A DNA stretch of 64,000 nt from Actinomycetospora lemnae (GCF_028737315.1 NZ_JAQZAO010000002.1:248001-312000); one strand, 5' to 3'. Shown: positions 48,790-62,447, numbered from the stretch's first letter. Numbers and translations: made by a program. Notes: a model not told the origin generated them from the letters alone.

Positions 48790-49784
48790 CGCGGCGAGCT
48801 CCCGGAGCACCCGCCGCGGCCAGGCCGGGCCGCCGTAGACGAACCCGGTGTAGGCCTGCACGAGCGTGGCGCCGGCCTCGAGGCGGGCGCGGGCCTCGGC
48901 GCCCGAGTCGATCCCGCCGACCGACACGAGCGTCAGCCGCTCCCCCACGCGCGCCCGCAGCCGCGCCAGCACCGCCCGCGCGGGTCCCACCAGCGGTGCG
49001 CCGGAGAGCCCGCCCGCCCCCGCCGCCTCGACCACGTCCGGTGCCGAGGCGAGATCGGACCGCGCGACCGTCGTGTTGGTGGCGACGATCCCGTCGAGCC
49101 CCTGCGCCAGGGCCAGGTCGGCGACGGCGTCGACGCCCGCGTCGTCCAGGTCGGCGGTGATCTTCACGAGCAGCGGCGTCGCGCCGACCTCGTCGCGCAC
49201 GGCGGCGAGCAGCGGCTCGAGGGCGTCAACGCCCTGCAGGTCACGCAGCCCGGGCGTGTTCGGGGAGCTGACGTTGACGACGACGTAGTCGGCGTGCGGG
49301 CCCAGCACCCGCGCGGAGTACCGGTAGTCCGCGACGGCGTCGGACGCGGTCTTCGAACGCCCGATGTTGACGCCGACCACGGTGCCCGCACCCCGCTGCC
49401 GCAGCGCCGCGAGGCGGGCCGCGACGACGTCGGCGCCGGCGTTGTTGAACCCCATCCGGTTGACCAGCGCCCGGTCGGCCGGCAGGCGGAACAGCCGCGG
49501 GCGCGGGTTGCCCGGCTGCGGGCGCGCGGTCACCGTGCCGACCTCCACCGCCCCGAACCCCAGCCGCGCGAGGCCGCGCACGCCCTCGGCGTCCTTGTCG
49601 TAGCCGGCCGCGACGCCGAGCGGGTTGGCGAAGCGCAGACCCATGGCCTCGACGGGCGCGACGTCCGCGGACGGCGCGGGCAGCACCGGCGTCGCGGCGC
49701 GCAGGGCGGTGACGCCGACGCGGTGGGTCAGCTCCGCGGGCACCCGCGTCGCGACGTGCCGGAAGAGCAGTTCGTAGGCGTCCA

Positions 49785-49785
<1 letters not shown>
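48784..49785 (-). CDS. pyrD: Dihydroorotate dehydrogenase, class 2 (quinone)
   Basis: Fourth step of pyrimidine synthesis, oxidising dihydroorotate with a quinone at the inner membrane face. The 333-residue protein has the class 2 N-terminal helix ([18 protein letters not shown]), the FMN-binding [40 protein letters not shown] with the catalytic serine, and SVGGIDSG ... YTGFVYGGP. The ATG shares one base with the preceding gene's stop (TGATG at 49783-49787). Its own stop is inside the 43-bp element. Confidence 0.96.
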
Positions 49786-52677
<2,892 letters not shown>

Positions 52678-52747
52678 TGCGGTCTCCTCGTTCTCGGTGG
52701 TCGAGCCCCGCTGCCCGCCCGCCATCATCCTCAGGACGCGGGGCCCC

Positions 52748-52770
52748 GGCATCACCACGGTGGTGATGCC
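52748..52770. terminator. Perfect 23-bp palindrome after rpe
   Basis: GGCATCACCAC, one central base, then GTGGTGATGCC. It lies five bases after the rpe stop and 71 bases before ribE. It may be a terminator for rpe or an operator for the rib genes. Confidence 0.55.
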
Positions 52771-52774
52771 GCTC

Positions 52775-53458
52775 TCATCGTCCGGCCAGGTGCGCCGACG
52801 CCCGTGCCGCCTGGTCGCGCAGCGCCTCCACCGCCCGTTCGGGGTCGTCGGCGCCGTACACCGCCGAGCCCGCGACGAAGCAGTCGACGCCCGCCTCGGC
52901 GGCCTGCTCGACGGTGTCGCGGCTGATCCCGCCGTCGATCTCGACGAGGACGTTGAGGTGCCCGGTGTCGACGAGCCGCCGCGCCGTGCGCACCTTGTCG
53001 AGCACCTCGGGCATGAACTTCTGCCCGCCGAACCCGGGCTCGACGCTCATGACGAGCAGGGTGTCGTAGTCGCGCAGCACCTCGACCCAGTCCTCGAGCG
53101 GGGTGCCCGGCTTGATCGACAGACCGGCGAGCGCGCCCGCCGCCCGGATGTCCCGCGAGACCTTGCGCGGGTCGTGGGCGGCCTCCGCGTGCACCGTGAC
53201 GTTGCGCGAGCCGGCCTCGGCGTAGCCGGGCGCCCAGCGGTCCGGATCGTTGATCATCAGGTGGCAGTCGAGCGGGATCGCCGTTGCCCGCTCCAGGGCC
53301 TCGACGACCGGCAGCCCGAGCGTCAGGTTCGGCACGAAGTGCCCGTCCATGACGTCGACGTGCAGCCAGTCCGCGCCCGGGACCGCGGCCGCCTCCTCCG
53401 CCAGGCGCGCGAAGTCGGCGGACAGGATGCTCGGAGCGATCATCGGGGCACGCGCCAC
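52775..53458 (-). CDS. rpe: Ribulose-5-phosphate 3-epimerase
   Basis: Epimerises ribulose- and xylulose-5-phosphate, linking to the pentose-phosphate genes at 17.8-26 kb. With GTG 53458 it has 227 residues; ATG 53443 gives 222. [32 protein letters not shown] (metal ligands) and [16 protein letters not shown] are diagnostic. TACCAT seven bases before the GTG could be a -10 box for a leaderless message, which favours the GTG. Confidence 0.95.
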   Translation of the reverse strand: MARAPMIAPSILSADFARLAEEAAAVPGADWLHVDVMDGHFVPNLTLGLPVVEALERATAIPLDCHLMINDPDRWAPGYAEAGSRNVTVHAEAAHDPRKVSRDIRAAGALAGLSIKPGTPLEDWVEVLRDYDTLLVMSVEPGFGGQKFMPEVLDKVRTARRLVDTGHLNVLVEIDGGISRDTVEQAAEAGVDCFVAGSAVYGADDPERAVEALRDQAARASAHLAGR

Positions 53459-53507
53459 GTGACTGATGGTAGTGGCCTCGTCGCTGTCGTTGGGCCGGGC
53501 GGGGTCC

Positions 53508-54998
53508 TCAGCGCCTCCGGAGGGCGGCGGCGTACATGGCGTCGGTGCCGTGGCGGTGGGGCCAGAGCTGCACGCCGGGGCCGTCGACGGGAGACGCAGC
53601 GGAGCGGAGCTCGACCCCTGGAACGGCCGCGGTGTCCGGCACCTCCGGCAGCAGCGCCGGGGTGTCGAGCAGCTCGGCTCCGGTCTCGGCCGCGACGGCG
53701 ACGACGACGGCCGTGGTCTCCTCGGGGTGCGGCGAGCAGGTCGCGTACGTGACGACGCCGCCGGGGCGCGTGCGCTCGAGGGCGGCGCGCAGCAGGCTGC
53801 GCTGGAGCTCGGTGAGCTCGGCGACGTCCTCGGGCTGCCGGCGCCAGCGGGCCTCGGGACGCCGGCGCAGCGCCCCGAGCCCGGTGCAGGGCGCGTCGAC
53901 GAGCACGCGGTCGTAGGCCTCCTCGGGCAGCGTGATCTCGCGGGCGTCACCGGTGTGCACGCGCACGCCCAGCCCCTCGGTGGCCTGCTCGACCAGCCGC
54001 GCGCGGTGCGGTGCGCGGTCCACGGCGTCGAGCGTTGCGCCCTCGATCGCGGCGAGCGCCCCGAGCATCACGGCCTTGCCGCCCGGCCCGGCGCACAGGT
54101 CGAGCCAGCGGGTGTCGTCCCCCTCGACCGGCGCGCGGGCGGCGACGAGCGCCACGAGCTGGCTGCCCTCGTCCTGGACCACCGCGAGGCCCTCGCGGAC
54201 CGGGGCGAGGTCGCCCGGGTCGCCGCCCTCGGTGAGCAGCACGCCGTACGGCGAGTAGGGCGACTCCTCGCCGCCGGTGATGGCCGCGAGCTCCTCGGCG
54301 CTGATCTCGCCGGGCCGCGCGGCGAGGTGCACGGCGGGGCGGGCGTCGTCGGCGGCGAGGGCGGCAGCCAGTTCATCGGTGCCGCCCAGGGCCTGCGCGA
54401 ACACCTCCGCGATCCACCGCGGGTGGGCGTGGGCCAGGGCGAGCCGGCCCAGGGCGTCGGCCGGGGCGAGGCGGTCGACCCACGCGGCCTCGTCCCGCTC
54501 GGCGACCCGGCGCAGCACGGCGTTGACGAACCCGGTCGGCCGCGAGCCCGCCCGCGCGCGGACCAGCTCGACGACCGAGCTCACCGCCGCGTGCGGGGGG
54601 ATGCGCGTGCGCAGGAGCTGCTGGGCGCCGAGGCGCAGGGCGTCGAGCACGACCCCGTCGAGATCGGCGAGCGGGCGGTCGCAGCAGGCCCCCAGCACCG
54701 TGTCGAGCAGGCCCTGCGCGCGGCAGGCGCCGTAGGTGAGGTCGGTGGCGAGCGCGGCGTCGCGGCCGGTGATCCGCCGCTCGCGCAGCAGGTTCGGCAG
54801 GGTCAGGTTCGCGTAGGCGGCGTCCTCGCGGACCGCGCGCAGCGTGTCGAGGGCGGCCTCGCGGGCGGGGTCGCCGCTCGGCGGGCGTGCCGGGCCCTGG
54901 CGTCCGCGGGGCGGCCCGCTGCGGCGCTTGGCGTCCGGCTTGCGGCGTGGGCCGCGCCCGGAGCGGTGCCCGCCGGGCGGGACGGAGCTGTCGGTCAT
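53508..54998 (-). CDS. rsmB: RsmB, 16S rRNA m5C967 methyltransferase
   Basis: SAM-dependent RNA methyltransferase (Sun/Fmu). The 496-residue protein has a basic tail, a NusB-like RNA-binding domain (about 45-175), then the methyltransferase with [14 protein letters not shown], the cysteines of VDAPCTG and [11 protein letters not shown], and the end [20 protein letters not shown] copy of the 27-bp repeat encodes [11 protein letters not shown] in a loop about 30 residues before the C-terminus. ATG 54998 is chosen; GTG 55004 would add two residues. Confidence 0.95.
   Translation of the reverse strand: MTDSSVPPGGHRSGRGPRRKPDAKRRSGPPRGRQGPARPPSGDPAREAALDTLRAVREDAAYANLTLPNLLRERRITGRDAALATDLTYGACRAQGLLDTVLGACCDRPLADLDGVVLDALRLGAQQLLRTRIPPHAAVSSVVELVRARAGSRPTGFVNAVLRRVAERDEAAWVDRLAPADALGRLALAHAHPRWIAEVFAQALGGTDELAAALAADDARPAVHLAARPGEISAEELAAITGGEESPYSPYGVLLTEGGDPGDLAPVREGLAVVQDEGSQLVALVAARAPVEGDDTRWLDLCAGPGGKAVMLGALAAIEGATLDAVDRAPHRARLVEQATEGLGVRVHTGDAREITLPEEAYDRVLVDAPCTGLGALRRRPEARWRRQPEDVAELTELQRSLLRAALERTRPGGVVTYATCSPHPEETTAVVVAVAAETGAELLDTPALLPEVPDTAAVPGVELRSAASPVDGPGVQLWPHRHGTDAMYAAALRRR
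53590..53616 (+). repeat. 27-bp dispersed repeat, copy inside rsmB
   Basis: Plus-strand sequence ends AGCGGAGCTCGACC. It is antisense to rsmB, so the gene reads the opposite strand of the element, unlike the other copies. It lies 82 bases from the rsmB stop. Confidence 0.8.
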
Positions 54999-55026
54999 GC
55001 GCACCCCGTCGCTTCGCTCGCCCCGG

Positions 55027-55953
55027 TCACTCGAACCGCTCCCCCGGCTCGGGGCGCACGCCCCGGGCCCAGTCGACCGCGGGCATGGGCTTCTTGCCGC
55101 CGGGCTGGACGTCGCCGAGGGCGACGGTGGCGGTGGCCGTGCCGACGAGGACCCGCTGGCGCTCGACGCGGATCGTGCCCGGATCGAGGTCCGGCTCGCC
55201 GGTGGTCAGCACGGGGCCGAGCTTGAGCCGGGCGTCGCGGAACGTCGTCCAGGCGCCCGGGGCGGGCGTGACGGCACGGACGAGCCGGTCGACGGCCGGC
55301 GCGGGGAGGGTCCAGGGCACGCGGGCGTCGTCGACGGTGACCTTCGGGGCGTACGAGACGCCGTCGGCCGGCTGGGGTACGGCCACGAGCTCGCCGTCCT
55401 CGATGCCGTCGAGGGTGTGCTCGAGCAGGCCCGCGCCGGACGCGGCGAGCCGCTCGAGCAGGGCGCCGGCGGTGTCGTGGCGGCCGATCTCCTCGGTGAC
55501 CGTGCCGTAGACGGGGCCGGTGTCCATGCCCTCCTCGAGCGCGAACGTGCTCGCGCCGGTGATCTCGTCGCCGGCGCGGATCGCCGCCTGCACGGGCGCG
55601 GCGCCCCGCCACGCCGGGAGCAGCGAGAAGTGCAGGTTGACCCAGCCGTGCCGCGGGATCGCGAGCGCCTCGCGACGCAGCAGGTCGCCGTAGGCGACGA
55701 CGGGACAGCAGTCGGGCGCGAGGTCGGCGAGCTGCGCCAGGAACTCCGGCTCCGAGGCCTTCGCCGGCGTCAGGACCGGCACCCCGGCCTCGTCGGCGAG
55801 CGCGCCGACCGGGCTGCGCTGCGGGCGGCGCGAGCGACCGGCCGGCGCGTCGGGGCGGGTGACGACGGCGACGACCTCGTGGCGCCTGCTCGCGAGCAGG
55901 CGGCGCAGGGACGGCAGGGCGGGCTCGGGGGTGCCCGCGAAGACGAGGCGCAC
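55027..55953 (-). CDS. fmt: Methionyl-tRNA formyltransferase
   Basis: Formylates initiator Met-tRNA. The 308-residue protein begins (M)[15 protein letters not shown]; the catalytic region [17 protein letters not shown] and MDTGPVY carry the Asn-His-Asp set. The C-terminal OB-like domain follows. It sits three bases after def, which removes the formyl group later. Confidence 0.97.
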   Translation of the reverse strand: MRLVFAGTPEPALPSLRRLLASRRHEVVAVVTRPDAPAGRSRRPQRSPVGALADEAGVPVLTPAKASEPEFLAQLADLAPDCCPVVAYGDLLRREALAIPRHGWVNLHFSLLPAWRGAAPVQAAIRAGDEITGASTFALEEGMDTGPVYGTVTEEIGRHDTAGALLERLAASGAGLLEHTLDGIEDGELVAVPQPADGVSYAPKVTVDDARVPWTLPAPAVDRLVRAVTPAPGAWTTFRDARLKLGPVLTTGEPDLDPGTIRVERQRVLVGTATATVALGDVQPGGKKPMPAVDWARGVRPEPGERFE

Positions 55954-55956
55954 GGG

Positions 55957-56508
55957 CTACAGGGCTCGCCCGAACAGCGGGTGCGGGCTCTGCTTGACGG
56001 TCGGCGGCGCGGCGGGGTCGAACCACGGCGCCTCGCGGATCGCCTTCATCGCCTCGCGGCGGGTCTCCGGGTCGAGCTTGTCGAGGAAGAGGACACCGTC
56101 GAGGTGGTCGGTCTCGTGCTGGATCGCGCGGGCCACCAGCGCGGTGCCCTCGACCGTCTGCGGCTCGCCGTGCAGGTCCCACCCGGTGGCGACGACGTGC
56201 TCGAAGCGCCGGCAGTCGAACCGCAGGCCGGGGATCGACAGGCAGCCCTCGGGCCCGAACTGCTCGGTGTCGTCGGCCGCGTTCCACGTCGGGTTGACCA
56301 TGTGGCCCTCGACGCCGTCGGCGCGGAACACGAACACCCGCAGGCCGACGCCGATCTGGGGCGCCGCGAGGCCCGCGCCGCCCTGGTCGCGCATCGTCTC
56401 CTGGAGATCCGCGACGAGGGTGGCGAGCTCGCGGTCGAAGTCGACCACCGGGTCGGCCTTCGTCCGCAGCACGGGGTCGCCGAACAGGCGCAACGGCTGG
56501 ACGGTCAT
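55957..56508 (-). CDS. def: Peptide deformylase
   Basis: Metalloenzyme removing the N-formyl group of new proteins. In 183 residues the three motifs are GAGLAAPQIG (44-53), EGCLS with metal ligand C89, and QHETDHLDG with H131, E132 and H135. It ends in a longer C-terminal tail than the E. coli enzyme, as usual in actinobacteria. Operon with fmt and rsmB. Confidence 0.97.
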   Translation of the reverse strand: MTVQPLRLFGDPVLRTKADPVVDFDRELATLVADLQETMRDQGGAGLAAPQIGVGLRVFVFRADGVEGHMVNPTWNAADDTEQFGPEGCLSIPGLRFDCRRFEHVVATGWDLHGEPQTVEGTALVARAIQHETDHLDGVLFLDKLDPETRREAMKAIREAPWFDPAAPPTVKQSPHPLFGRAL

Positions 56509-56579
56509 CGATCCTTCTCTCGACGGGAGCTCGGGACGGCTCCCTGGCAACGGCTCGACCGTCCAGCGTAGTCCTCTTC

Positions 56580-57143
56580 TCAGGGCTTCCACGCGGGGTC
56601 GCGGCCGATGAAGCCGAGCAGCCGGGCCTGCGCGTCGGCGTCGTCGGGCACCGGCACGCGCGGCCCGTACTGCCCCGAGCCCCGGATGACCTCCTCCATC
56701 GGCTCCATGCCCGCGACCAGGGCGGCGCACTCGTCCGGGTCGAGGCGGTCGTCCTGACCGGTGGCGCGGGCGAGGTCCCAGGTGTGCATGAGCACGTCGG
56801 TCGTGTAGATCCTGTCGGTCGCGGCCGCGACGGTCATCGCGCCGAGGTGCGGGTTGGCGATCTCCCGGCCGGCGGTCTCCGGGTCGTCGAGCAGCGCCTG
56901 GACCGCGGCGACCTGGTGGTCCCAGGCGGCCACGGGATCGTCGTCGGCGCTCGGGCCCGCCGGGACGGGGACGCCCGACCCGACGAGGAAGGCGGGGAAC
57001 CACGTCGTCAGGTGCCCGACGACGTCGCGCGCCGTCCACGCCGGCACGGGCGTCGGGACGTCCCAGTCGGCGGTGCCGCGGACGCGGTCGGTGAAGGTGG
57101 CGGCGACGCGGCGGTGGCGGTCGGCCGGGGTCTCGGCGGTCAT
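56580..57143 (-). CDS. DinB-like / mycothiol-dependent maleylpyruvate isomerase-type protein (TIGR03086)
   Basis: A 187-residue four-helix-bundle protein. PVPAWTARDVVGHLTTWFPAF is the family's first metal-binding helix, and DRIYTTDVLMHTWDLARATG gives the second set of histidine/aspartate ligands. Related proteins are thiol-dependent metal enzymes using mycothiol. In other actinobacteria such genes often adjoin an ArsR-type regulator; none is here, yet two operator-like palindromes lie upstream. GGGAGGAG precedes the ATG. Confidence 0.85.
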   Translation of the reverse strand: MTAETPADRHRRVAATFTDRVRGTADWDVPTPVPAWTARDVVGHLTTWFPAFLVGSGVPVPAGPSADDDPVAAWDHQVAAVQALLDDPETAGREIANPHLGAMTVAAATDRIYTTDVLMHTWDLARATGQDDRLDPDECAALVAGMEPMEEVIRGSGQYGPRVPVPDDADAQARLLGFIGRDPAWKP

Positions 57144-57162
57144 CGGGGCTCCTCCCGCGTGT

Positions 57163-57221
57163 TCAACCTGTCGGTTGACGAGACTGGCACGGGTGCACGA
57201 CGTGGTCAACCGTGTGGTTGT
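57163..57221. promoter_or_regulatory. Twin TCAACC-N4-GGTTGA palindromes
   Basis: TCAACC-TGTC-GGTTGA (57163-57178, perfect) and TCAACC-GTGT-GGTTGT (57206-57221) lie 43 bases apart, about four helical turns, in the 83-base gap between priA and the DinB-like gene. They look like a double operator for an ArsR- or TetR-like repressor encoded elsewhere. Confidence 0.65.
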
Positions 57222-57226
57222 GCTCG

Positions 57227-59332
57227 CTAGAGCGGGTCGAGCGGGTCGAGCAGCACGCGCACCGGCTCGCGCTCCTTGCGCGCCGACCGGACGGCCTGGG
57301 CGGCGTGGAGCTCCCGCGCGAGCGTCCGGCCCTCGGTGCGCGGGACGCGGACGAGGCAGCGCTCGGCGCCCTCGGTGCGCTCCTCGGCGCCCGGGAGCTT
57401 CGTGCCGGGCGGCAGCTCGACGGGGCCGAGCACCTCGACCGTCGCGGGGAGCGCCGCGAGCAGGTCGGCGACGGCGGGCGGCGGGCCGTCGACCGCGGCC
57501 ATGCGCATCGCCGGGGGCAGCGCGAGGTCGGTGCGGGCGGCGAGCTCGGTGGCGGCGTGCCCGACCGGGTCCCAGCGCACCAGCGCCTGGACCGCGGCGT
57601 TCGACGAGTCGGCCATGACGACGACGCGACCCCCCTCCGGCGCGGGGCGGACGAGCGCGGCGGCCCCGAACCAGCGGCGCAGCGTCTCCTCCCCCGCCCG
57701 CAGCTCGGGACGGGCGAGCAGCACCGCGCCGTCGAGCAGCAGCGCCGCGCCGTAGCCGCCCTCGGCCACGGGCTCGGCGCCGGGGGTGGCGACGACCAGC
57801 GCGGGGCTCGCCGGCACGTGGTCGAGCACGGCCGACCCGCCCCCGGAGGTGCGCACCACCGTCTGCGGGAAGGACCGCCCCAGCTCCTCGGCCGTGCGCT
57901 CCGACCCGACGGCGAGGGCCCGCAGGCGCGGCGACCCGCAGGCGCCGCAGCGGTAGGCGGGATCGGGGTGCCCGCACCAGCGACAGGTGGGGGCGGCGGC
58001 GTCCCCGTGGCTCGGCAGGGCCAGCGGGCCGGCGCAGCGGCGGCAGCGGGCGGGCTCGCGGCAGTTGCCGCACGCGACGGCGGGCAGGTAGCCGCGTCGG
58101 GGCACCTGGACGAGGACCGGGGCGCCGGCGGTGAGGGCGGCCCGCGCGGCCTCGAACGCCACCGACGGCATGCGCGCGGCCCGGGCGGCGGGGTCGCGCA
58201 GGAGCTGGCGGTCGTCCTCGCCGATCGCCGTGACGCGCGGGCCCCGGGCGCGGACGGTCGTCCGGTCGGCGACGACGTCGTGCGCCCAGCCGCTGGCGAC
58301 GAGCAGCGCGGCCTCGGCGGTGCGCGCGAACCCGGCGACGAGCAGGGCGGCGCCGTCGCGGTGCGCGCGGGTCATGGCGACGTCGCGCGCGTGGGGGTAG
58401 GGCGCGCGGGGCTCGGCGTGGGAGTCGTCGCCGTCGTCCCACACGGCGATCAGCCCGGGGTCGCGGACGGGGGCGAACGCCGTCGCGCGGGTGCCGACGA
58501 CGATGCGCACGTCCCCGCGGGCCACGGCGAGCCAGCGGCGGTAGCGCTCGGCGGGCCCGAGGTCGGCGGCGAGGGCGACGACGGCGTCGGCGCCGGCCAC
58601 GGCCTCGCAGGCGGCCTGGACGCGGTCGAGGTCGCGCCGGTCGGGCACCACGAGCACCGCGCTGCGCCCGCCCGCGGCCGTCGTGGCCGCGGCCTCGGCG
58701 AGCCGGGCGGGCCAGTCCTCGCCGGGCAGGGCCTGCCAGACGGCGTGCGCCCCGCGGCCCGCCGCGAGCGCCTCGAGCAGCGCGGGCCCGCGGGGGTAGG
58801 CACCCCAGCCGTGCTGCGCGGGCGCGCGCGGCTCCGGGCGCTCGGGCGGGGTCTCGGCCTCGACCCGGGCGTGGCGGGGCGGGACGGCGAGGCGCAGGAC
58901 GTCGGCGAGCGTGCCCGCGTAGCGGTCGGCGACCGCCCGGCACAGCCCCGCGAGCTCGGGGCCGAGCACCGGCTCGGGCGAGACGACCTTCTCCAGCCAG
59001 CCCAGGCGCCCGTCGTGCTCGCTGGTCTCCTCGCGCGCGAGCACGAAGCCGTCGACCAGGCGCCCGGCGAAGCGCACCCGCACCCGCGCGCCGGGCACGG
59101 CGTCGGCGGCCAGCTGCTCGGGGACCTGGTAGTCGAAGGTGCGGTCGAGGTGCGCGAGGTTCACGTCGACGGCGACCGTGGCGACCGGGCGCTCCGCGGC
59201 GGGCAGGCGCTCGTTGCGGTGGGGCTTCTTCGCCGGCGCCGGCTTCGTCGGTGTCGGCGCGGGCTTCGCGGGCGGGTCGGGCTTCTCGACGGGTCGCGGC
59301 GCCGCGAACAGCGCCTCGCCCGTCTCGCTCAC
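57227..59332 (-). CDS. priA: PriA-like replication restart protein lacking helicase motifs
   Basis: A 701-residue PriA homologue. An N-terminal Pro/Lys/Ala linker (about 13-45) precedes the DNA-binding domain (VAVDVNLAHLDRTFDYQVP). The zinc region has eight cysteines (CGNCREPARCRRC and CRWCGHPDPAYRCGAC). The ATPase site is degenerate: no GxGKT Walker A is present and WDDGDDS stands where the DEEH box should be. I recall that actinobacterial PriA proteins share this loss and are thought to lack helicase activity. The GTG start at 59332 lies 3' of the metK terminator. Confidence 0.9.
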   Translation of the reverse strand: MSETGEALFAAPRPVEKPDPPAKPAPTPTKPAPAKKPHRNERLPAAERPVATVAVDVNLAHLDRTFDYQVPEQLAADAVPGARVRVRFAGRLVDGFVLAREETSEHDGRLGWLEKVVSPEPVLGPELAGLCRAVADRYAGTLADVLRLAVPPRHARVEAETPPERPEPRAPAQHGWGAYPRGPALLEALAAGRGAHAVWQALPGEDWPARLAEAAATTAAGGRSAVLVVPDRRDLDRVQAACEAVAGADAVVALAADLGPAERYRRWLAVARGDVRIVVGTRATAFAPVRDPGLIAVWDDGDDSHAEPRAPYPHARDVAMTRAHRDGAALLVAGFARTAEAALLVASGWAHDVVADRTTVRARGPRVTAIGEDDRQLLRDPAARAARMPSVAFEAARAALTAGAPVLVQVPRRGYLPAVACGNCREPARCRRCAGPLALPSHGDAAAPTCRWCGHPDPAYRCGACGSPRLRALAVGSERTAEELGRSFPQTVVRTSGGGSAVLDHVPASPALVVATPGAEPVAEGGYGAALLLDGAVLLARPELRAGEETLRRWFGAAALVRPAPEGGRVVVMADSSNAAVQALVRWDPVGHAATELAARTDLALPPAMRMAAVDGPPPAVADLLAALPATVEVLGPVELPPGTKLPGAEERTEGAERCLVRVPRTEGRTLARELHAAQAVRSARKEREPVRVLLDPLDPL

Positions 59333-59388
59333 GCGCCCCGGTCTACCAGAACGCCCCGACCGGCCCGTGGCCCTCTGCCGAGCCGGCT

Positions 59389-59449
59389 GATCAGGAGTAC
59401 GTCACGCACCTCCGGTCCCCGTCGGAGCGTGCCCGGGGTGCTCCTGATC
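59389..59449. repeat. 61-bp palindromic element upstream of priA
   Basis: GATCAGGAG (59389-59397) and CTCCTGATC (59441-59449) form the ends, with further pairing inside (CACGC.CCTCCG against CGGAGCGTG). The GAGTAC/GTGCTC shoulders resemble those of the 43-bp element at 48007. Confidence 0.7.
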
Positions 59450-59451
59450 TC

Positions 59452-59511
59452 CACGACACGACGCCGGCCCGGCACCCCGAGCGTGCTGGGGTGCCGGGCC
59501 GGCGTGTCGTG
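59452..59511. terminator. Long hairpin downstream of metK
   Basis: Arms 59463-59478 and 59488-59503 form a perfect 16-bp GC stem with a 9-base loop. CACGACAC/GTGTCGTG extends it by 8 bp beyond a 3-base bulge. It lies 66 bases after the metK stop and should end its transcript. Confidence 0.85.
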
Positions 59512-59577
59512 CGGGCGAGGTGGTGGCGATCCTGGCGTTCAACGCCAGCGTGGACGCCACGCTGACACGCGCAGGTG

Positions 59578-60771
<1,194 letters not shown>

Positions 60772-60907
60772 AATCTCTCCCTGCCTCGACAATGGGACCC
60801 GTCCACACTAACGGCATCCCCACGAAGTGCGAGGGCGCTGACCTGCCTGAATGCCACACCTGTCACAGAACGGTTGTGTTCATGAGCAGAACGTGGGATT
60901 GCCCCGA

Positions 60908-62155
60908 TCAGCGCAGCCGCTCGGCCACCGCGTCCCAGACACGGGCCGCGAGGGCGGCCTTCGAGCCCATCGGCAGGGGCTCGGAGGTGCCGTCGGCGCC
61001 CAGCAGCCAGCCCTCGTTGTCCTCGACCTCGAACGCCCTGCCGACGCCGACGGCGTTGACGACGAGCAGGTCGCAGCCCTTGCGCTCCAGCTTGGCGCGC
61101 GCGTAGTCGAGCACGCTGCCGTGCTCGTCGCCGGTCTCCGCGGCGAACCCGACGACGAGGCGGCGCGGGACGTCCTCGGTGACGAGCTCGCGCAGGATGT
61201 CGGGGTTGAACTCGAGCGGGATCGAGGGCGGCTCGTCACCCTTCTTGATCTTGCCGACGGACAGCGCCGCGGGCCGGAAGTCCGAGACCGCGGCGGCCAT
61301 GACGACGACGTCGGCCGCCTTCGCCGCGTCCAGCACGGCGTCGCGCATCTCACGCGTCGTCTGCACGCGGCGCAGCTCGACCGCGGCGGGCGGGTCGAGG
61401 TCGGCCGTGGTGCCCGCGACCAGCGTGACCTCGGCCCCGCGCTGGGCCGCCACGCGGGCGAGCGCGTAGCCCTGGCGGCCCGACGAGCGGTTGCCCAGGG
61501 TGCGCACGGGGTCGAGCGGCTCGGCCGTCCCACCCGCGGACACGACGACGCGCCGACCCTCGAGGTCGCGGGGCAGCGGGAACGGCTCGCCGTCGGTGAC
61601 CGCACCCCACTCGAGGAGCAGCCGCGCGAACTCGGCGATCTCGGCCGGCTCGGGCAGGCGGCCGGGCCCGGTGTCGGCGCCGGTCAGGCGCCCGGAGGCG
61701 GGCTCCAGCACGATCGTGCCGCGCCGGCGCAGCGTCGCGACGTTGTCGACCGTCGCGGGGTGCTCCCACATCTCGGTGTGCATCGCCGGCGCCGCCAGCA
61801 CGGGGCAGCGGGCCGTCAGCAGCGTCGAGGTCAGCAGGTCGTCGGCGCGGCCCTGGGCCATGCGGGCGAGCAGGTCGGCCGTCGCGGGGACGAGGACCAC
61901 CAGCTCGGCGCGCCGCCCGAGGGCCACGTGCTCGACGTCGTACACGTTCTCGAAGACGCCGGAGAGCACCGGGCGCCCGGACAGCGCCTCGAACGTGGCC
62001 GCGCCGATGAACTCCAGCGCCGCCCGGGTGGCCACCACCTGCACGTGGTGTCCGGCCTCGCGCAGGCGCCGCAGCACCTCGCAGGCCTTGTAGGCGGCGA
62101 TGCCGCCGGCGACCCCGAGGACGATCTCCCGGGGTCGGGACTGCTGCTCGGTCAC
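60908..62155 (-). CDS. coaBC: CoaBC, bifunctional phosphopantothenoylcysteine synthetase/decarboxylase
   Basis: Two steps of coenzyme A synthesis. Of 415 residues, the first 185 or so form the FMN-dependent decarboxylase (GVAGGIAAYKACEVLRRL, catalytic H76 in VEHVALG, and PAMHTEMW); the rest is the CTP-type synthetase with VSAGGTAEPLDPVR, NRSSGRQGYALA, MAAAVSDFRP and KIKK. The GTG at 62155 is ten bases after the rpoZ stop. Confidence 0.97.
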   Translation of the reverse strand: MTEQQSRPREIVLGVAGGIAAYKACEVLRRLREAGHHVQVVATRAALEFIGAATFEALSGRPVLSGVFENVYDVEHVALGRRAELVVLVPATADLLARMAQGRADDLLTSTLLTARCPVLAAPAMHTEMWEHPATVDNVATLRRRGTIVLEPASGRLTGADTGPGRLPEPAEIAEFARLLLEWGAVTDGEPFPLPRDLEGRRVVVSAGGTAEPLDPVRTLGNRSSGRQGYALARVAAQRGAEVTLVAGTTADLDPPAAVELRRVQTTREMRDAVLDAAKAADVVVMAAAVSDFRPAALSVGKIKKGDEPPSIPLEFNPDILRELVTEDVPRRLVVGFAAETGDEHGSVLDYARAKLERKGCDLLVVNAVGVGRAFEVEDNEGWLLGADGTSEPLPMGSKAALAARVWDAVAERLR

Positions 62156-62165
62156 GTCGGGGAGG

Positions 62166-62447
62166 TCACTCGCCCTCGGTGTGCTCGAGCAGGCCGGAGT
62201 GGATCTCGCGCATGGCCACCGACAGCGGCTTCTCGCGCGGGCCCGGCTCGACGAGCGGGCCGACGTACTCCAGCAGCCCCTCGCCCAGCTGGGCGTAGTA
62301 GTCGTTGATCTGACGGGCGCGCTTGGCCGCGTAGATGACCAGCGCGTACTTGGAGCTCACCGTCTCCAGCAGCTCGTCGATCGGGGGGTTGGTGATCCCC
62401 TCCGGCCCCTCGAGGATGCTGCCGGCCCGTCCGGTGGGAATGCTCAC
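62166..62447 (-). CDS. rpoZ: RNA polymerase omega subunit
   Basis: Small RNA polymerase subunit that aids folding of beta-prime. The 93-residue protein has [20 protein letters not shown] and [20 protein letters not shown], the conserved omega core. GTG at 62447 overlaps the gmk stop codon (GTGA at 62444-62447) and follows AGGAG. The mihF-gmk-rpoZ-coaBC-metK order is the usual actinobacterial one. Confidence 0.97.
   Translation of the reverse strand: MSIPTGRAGSILEGPEGITNPPIDELLETVSSKYALVIYAAKRARQINDYYAQLGEGLLEYVGPLVEPGPREKPLSVAMREIHSGLLEHTEGE

Noticed and set aside
52678-52774. FMN riboswitch before the rib genes
   Set aside because: The gap is only 97 bases and lacks the conserved RFN-element sequence blocks; only a palindrome is present.
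60772-60792. TTG start at 60792 adding seven residues to MetK
   Set aside because: The GTG at 60771 has a well-spaced GGGAG and gives the usual MetK N-terminus.
60772-60907. SAM riboswitch upstream of metK
   Set aside because: No paired-helix pattern typical of SAM riboswitches could be recognised in the 136-base gap.
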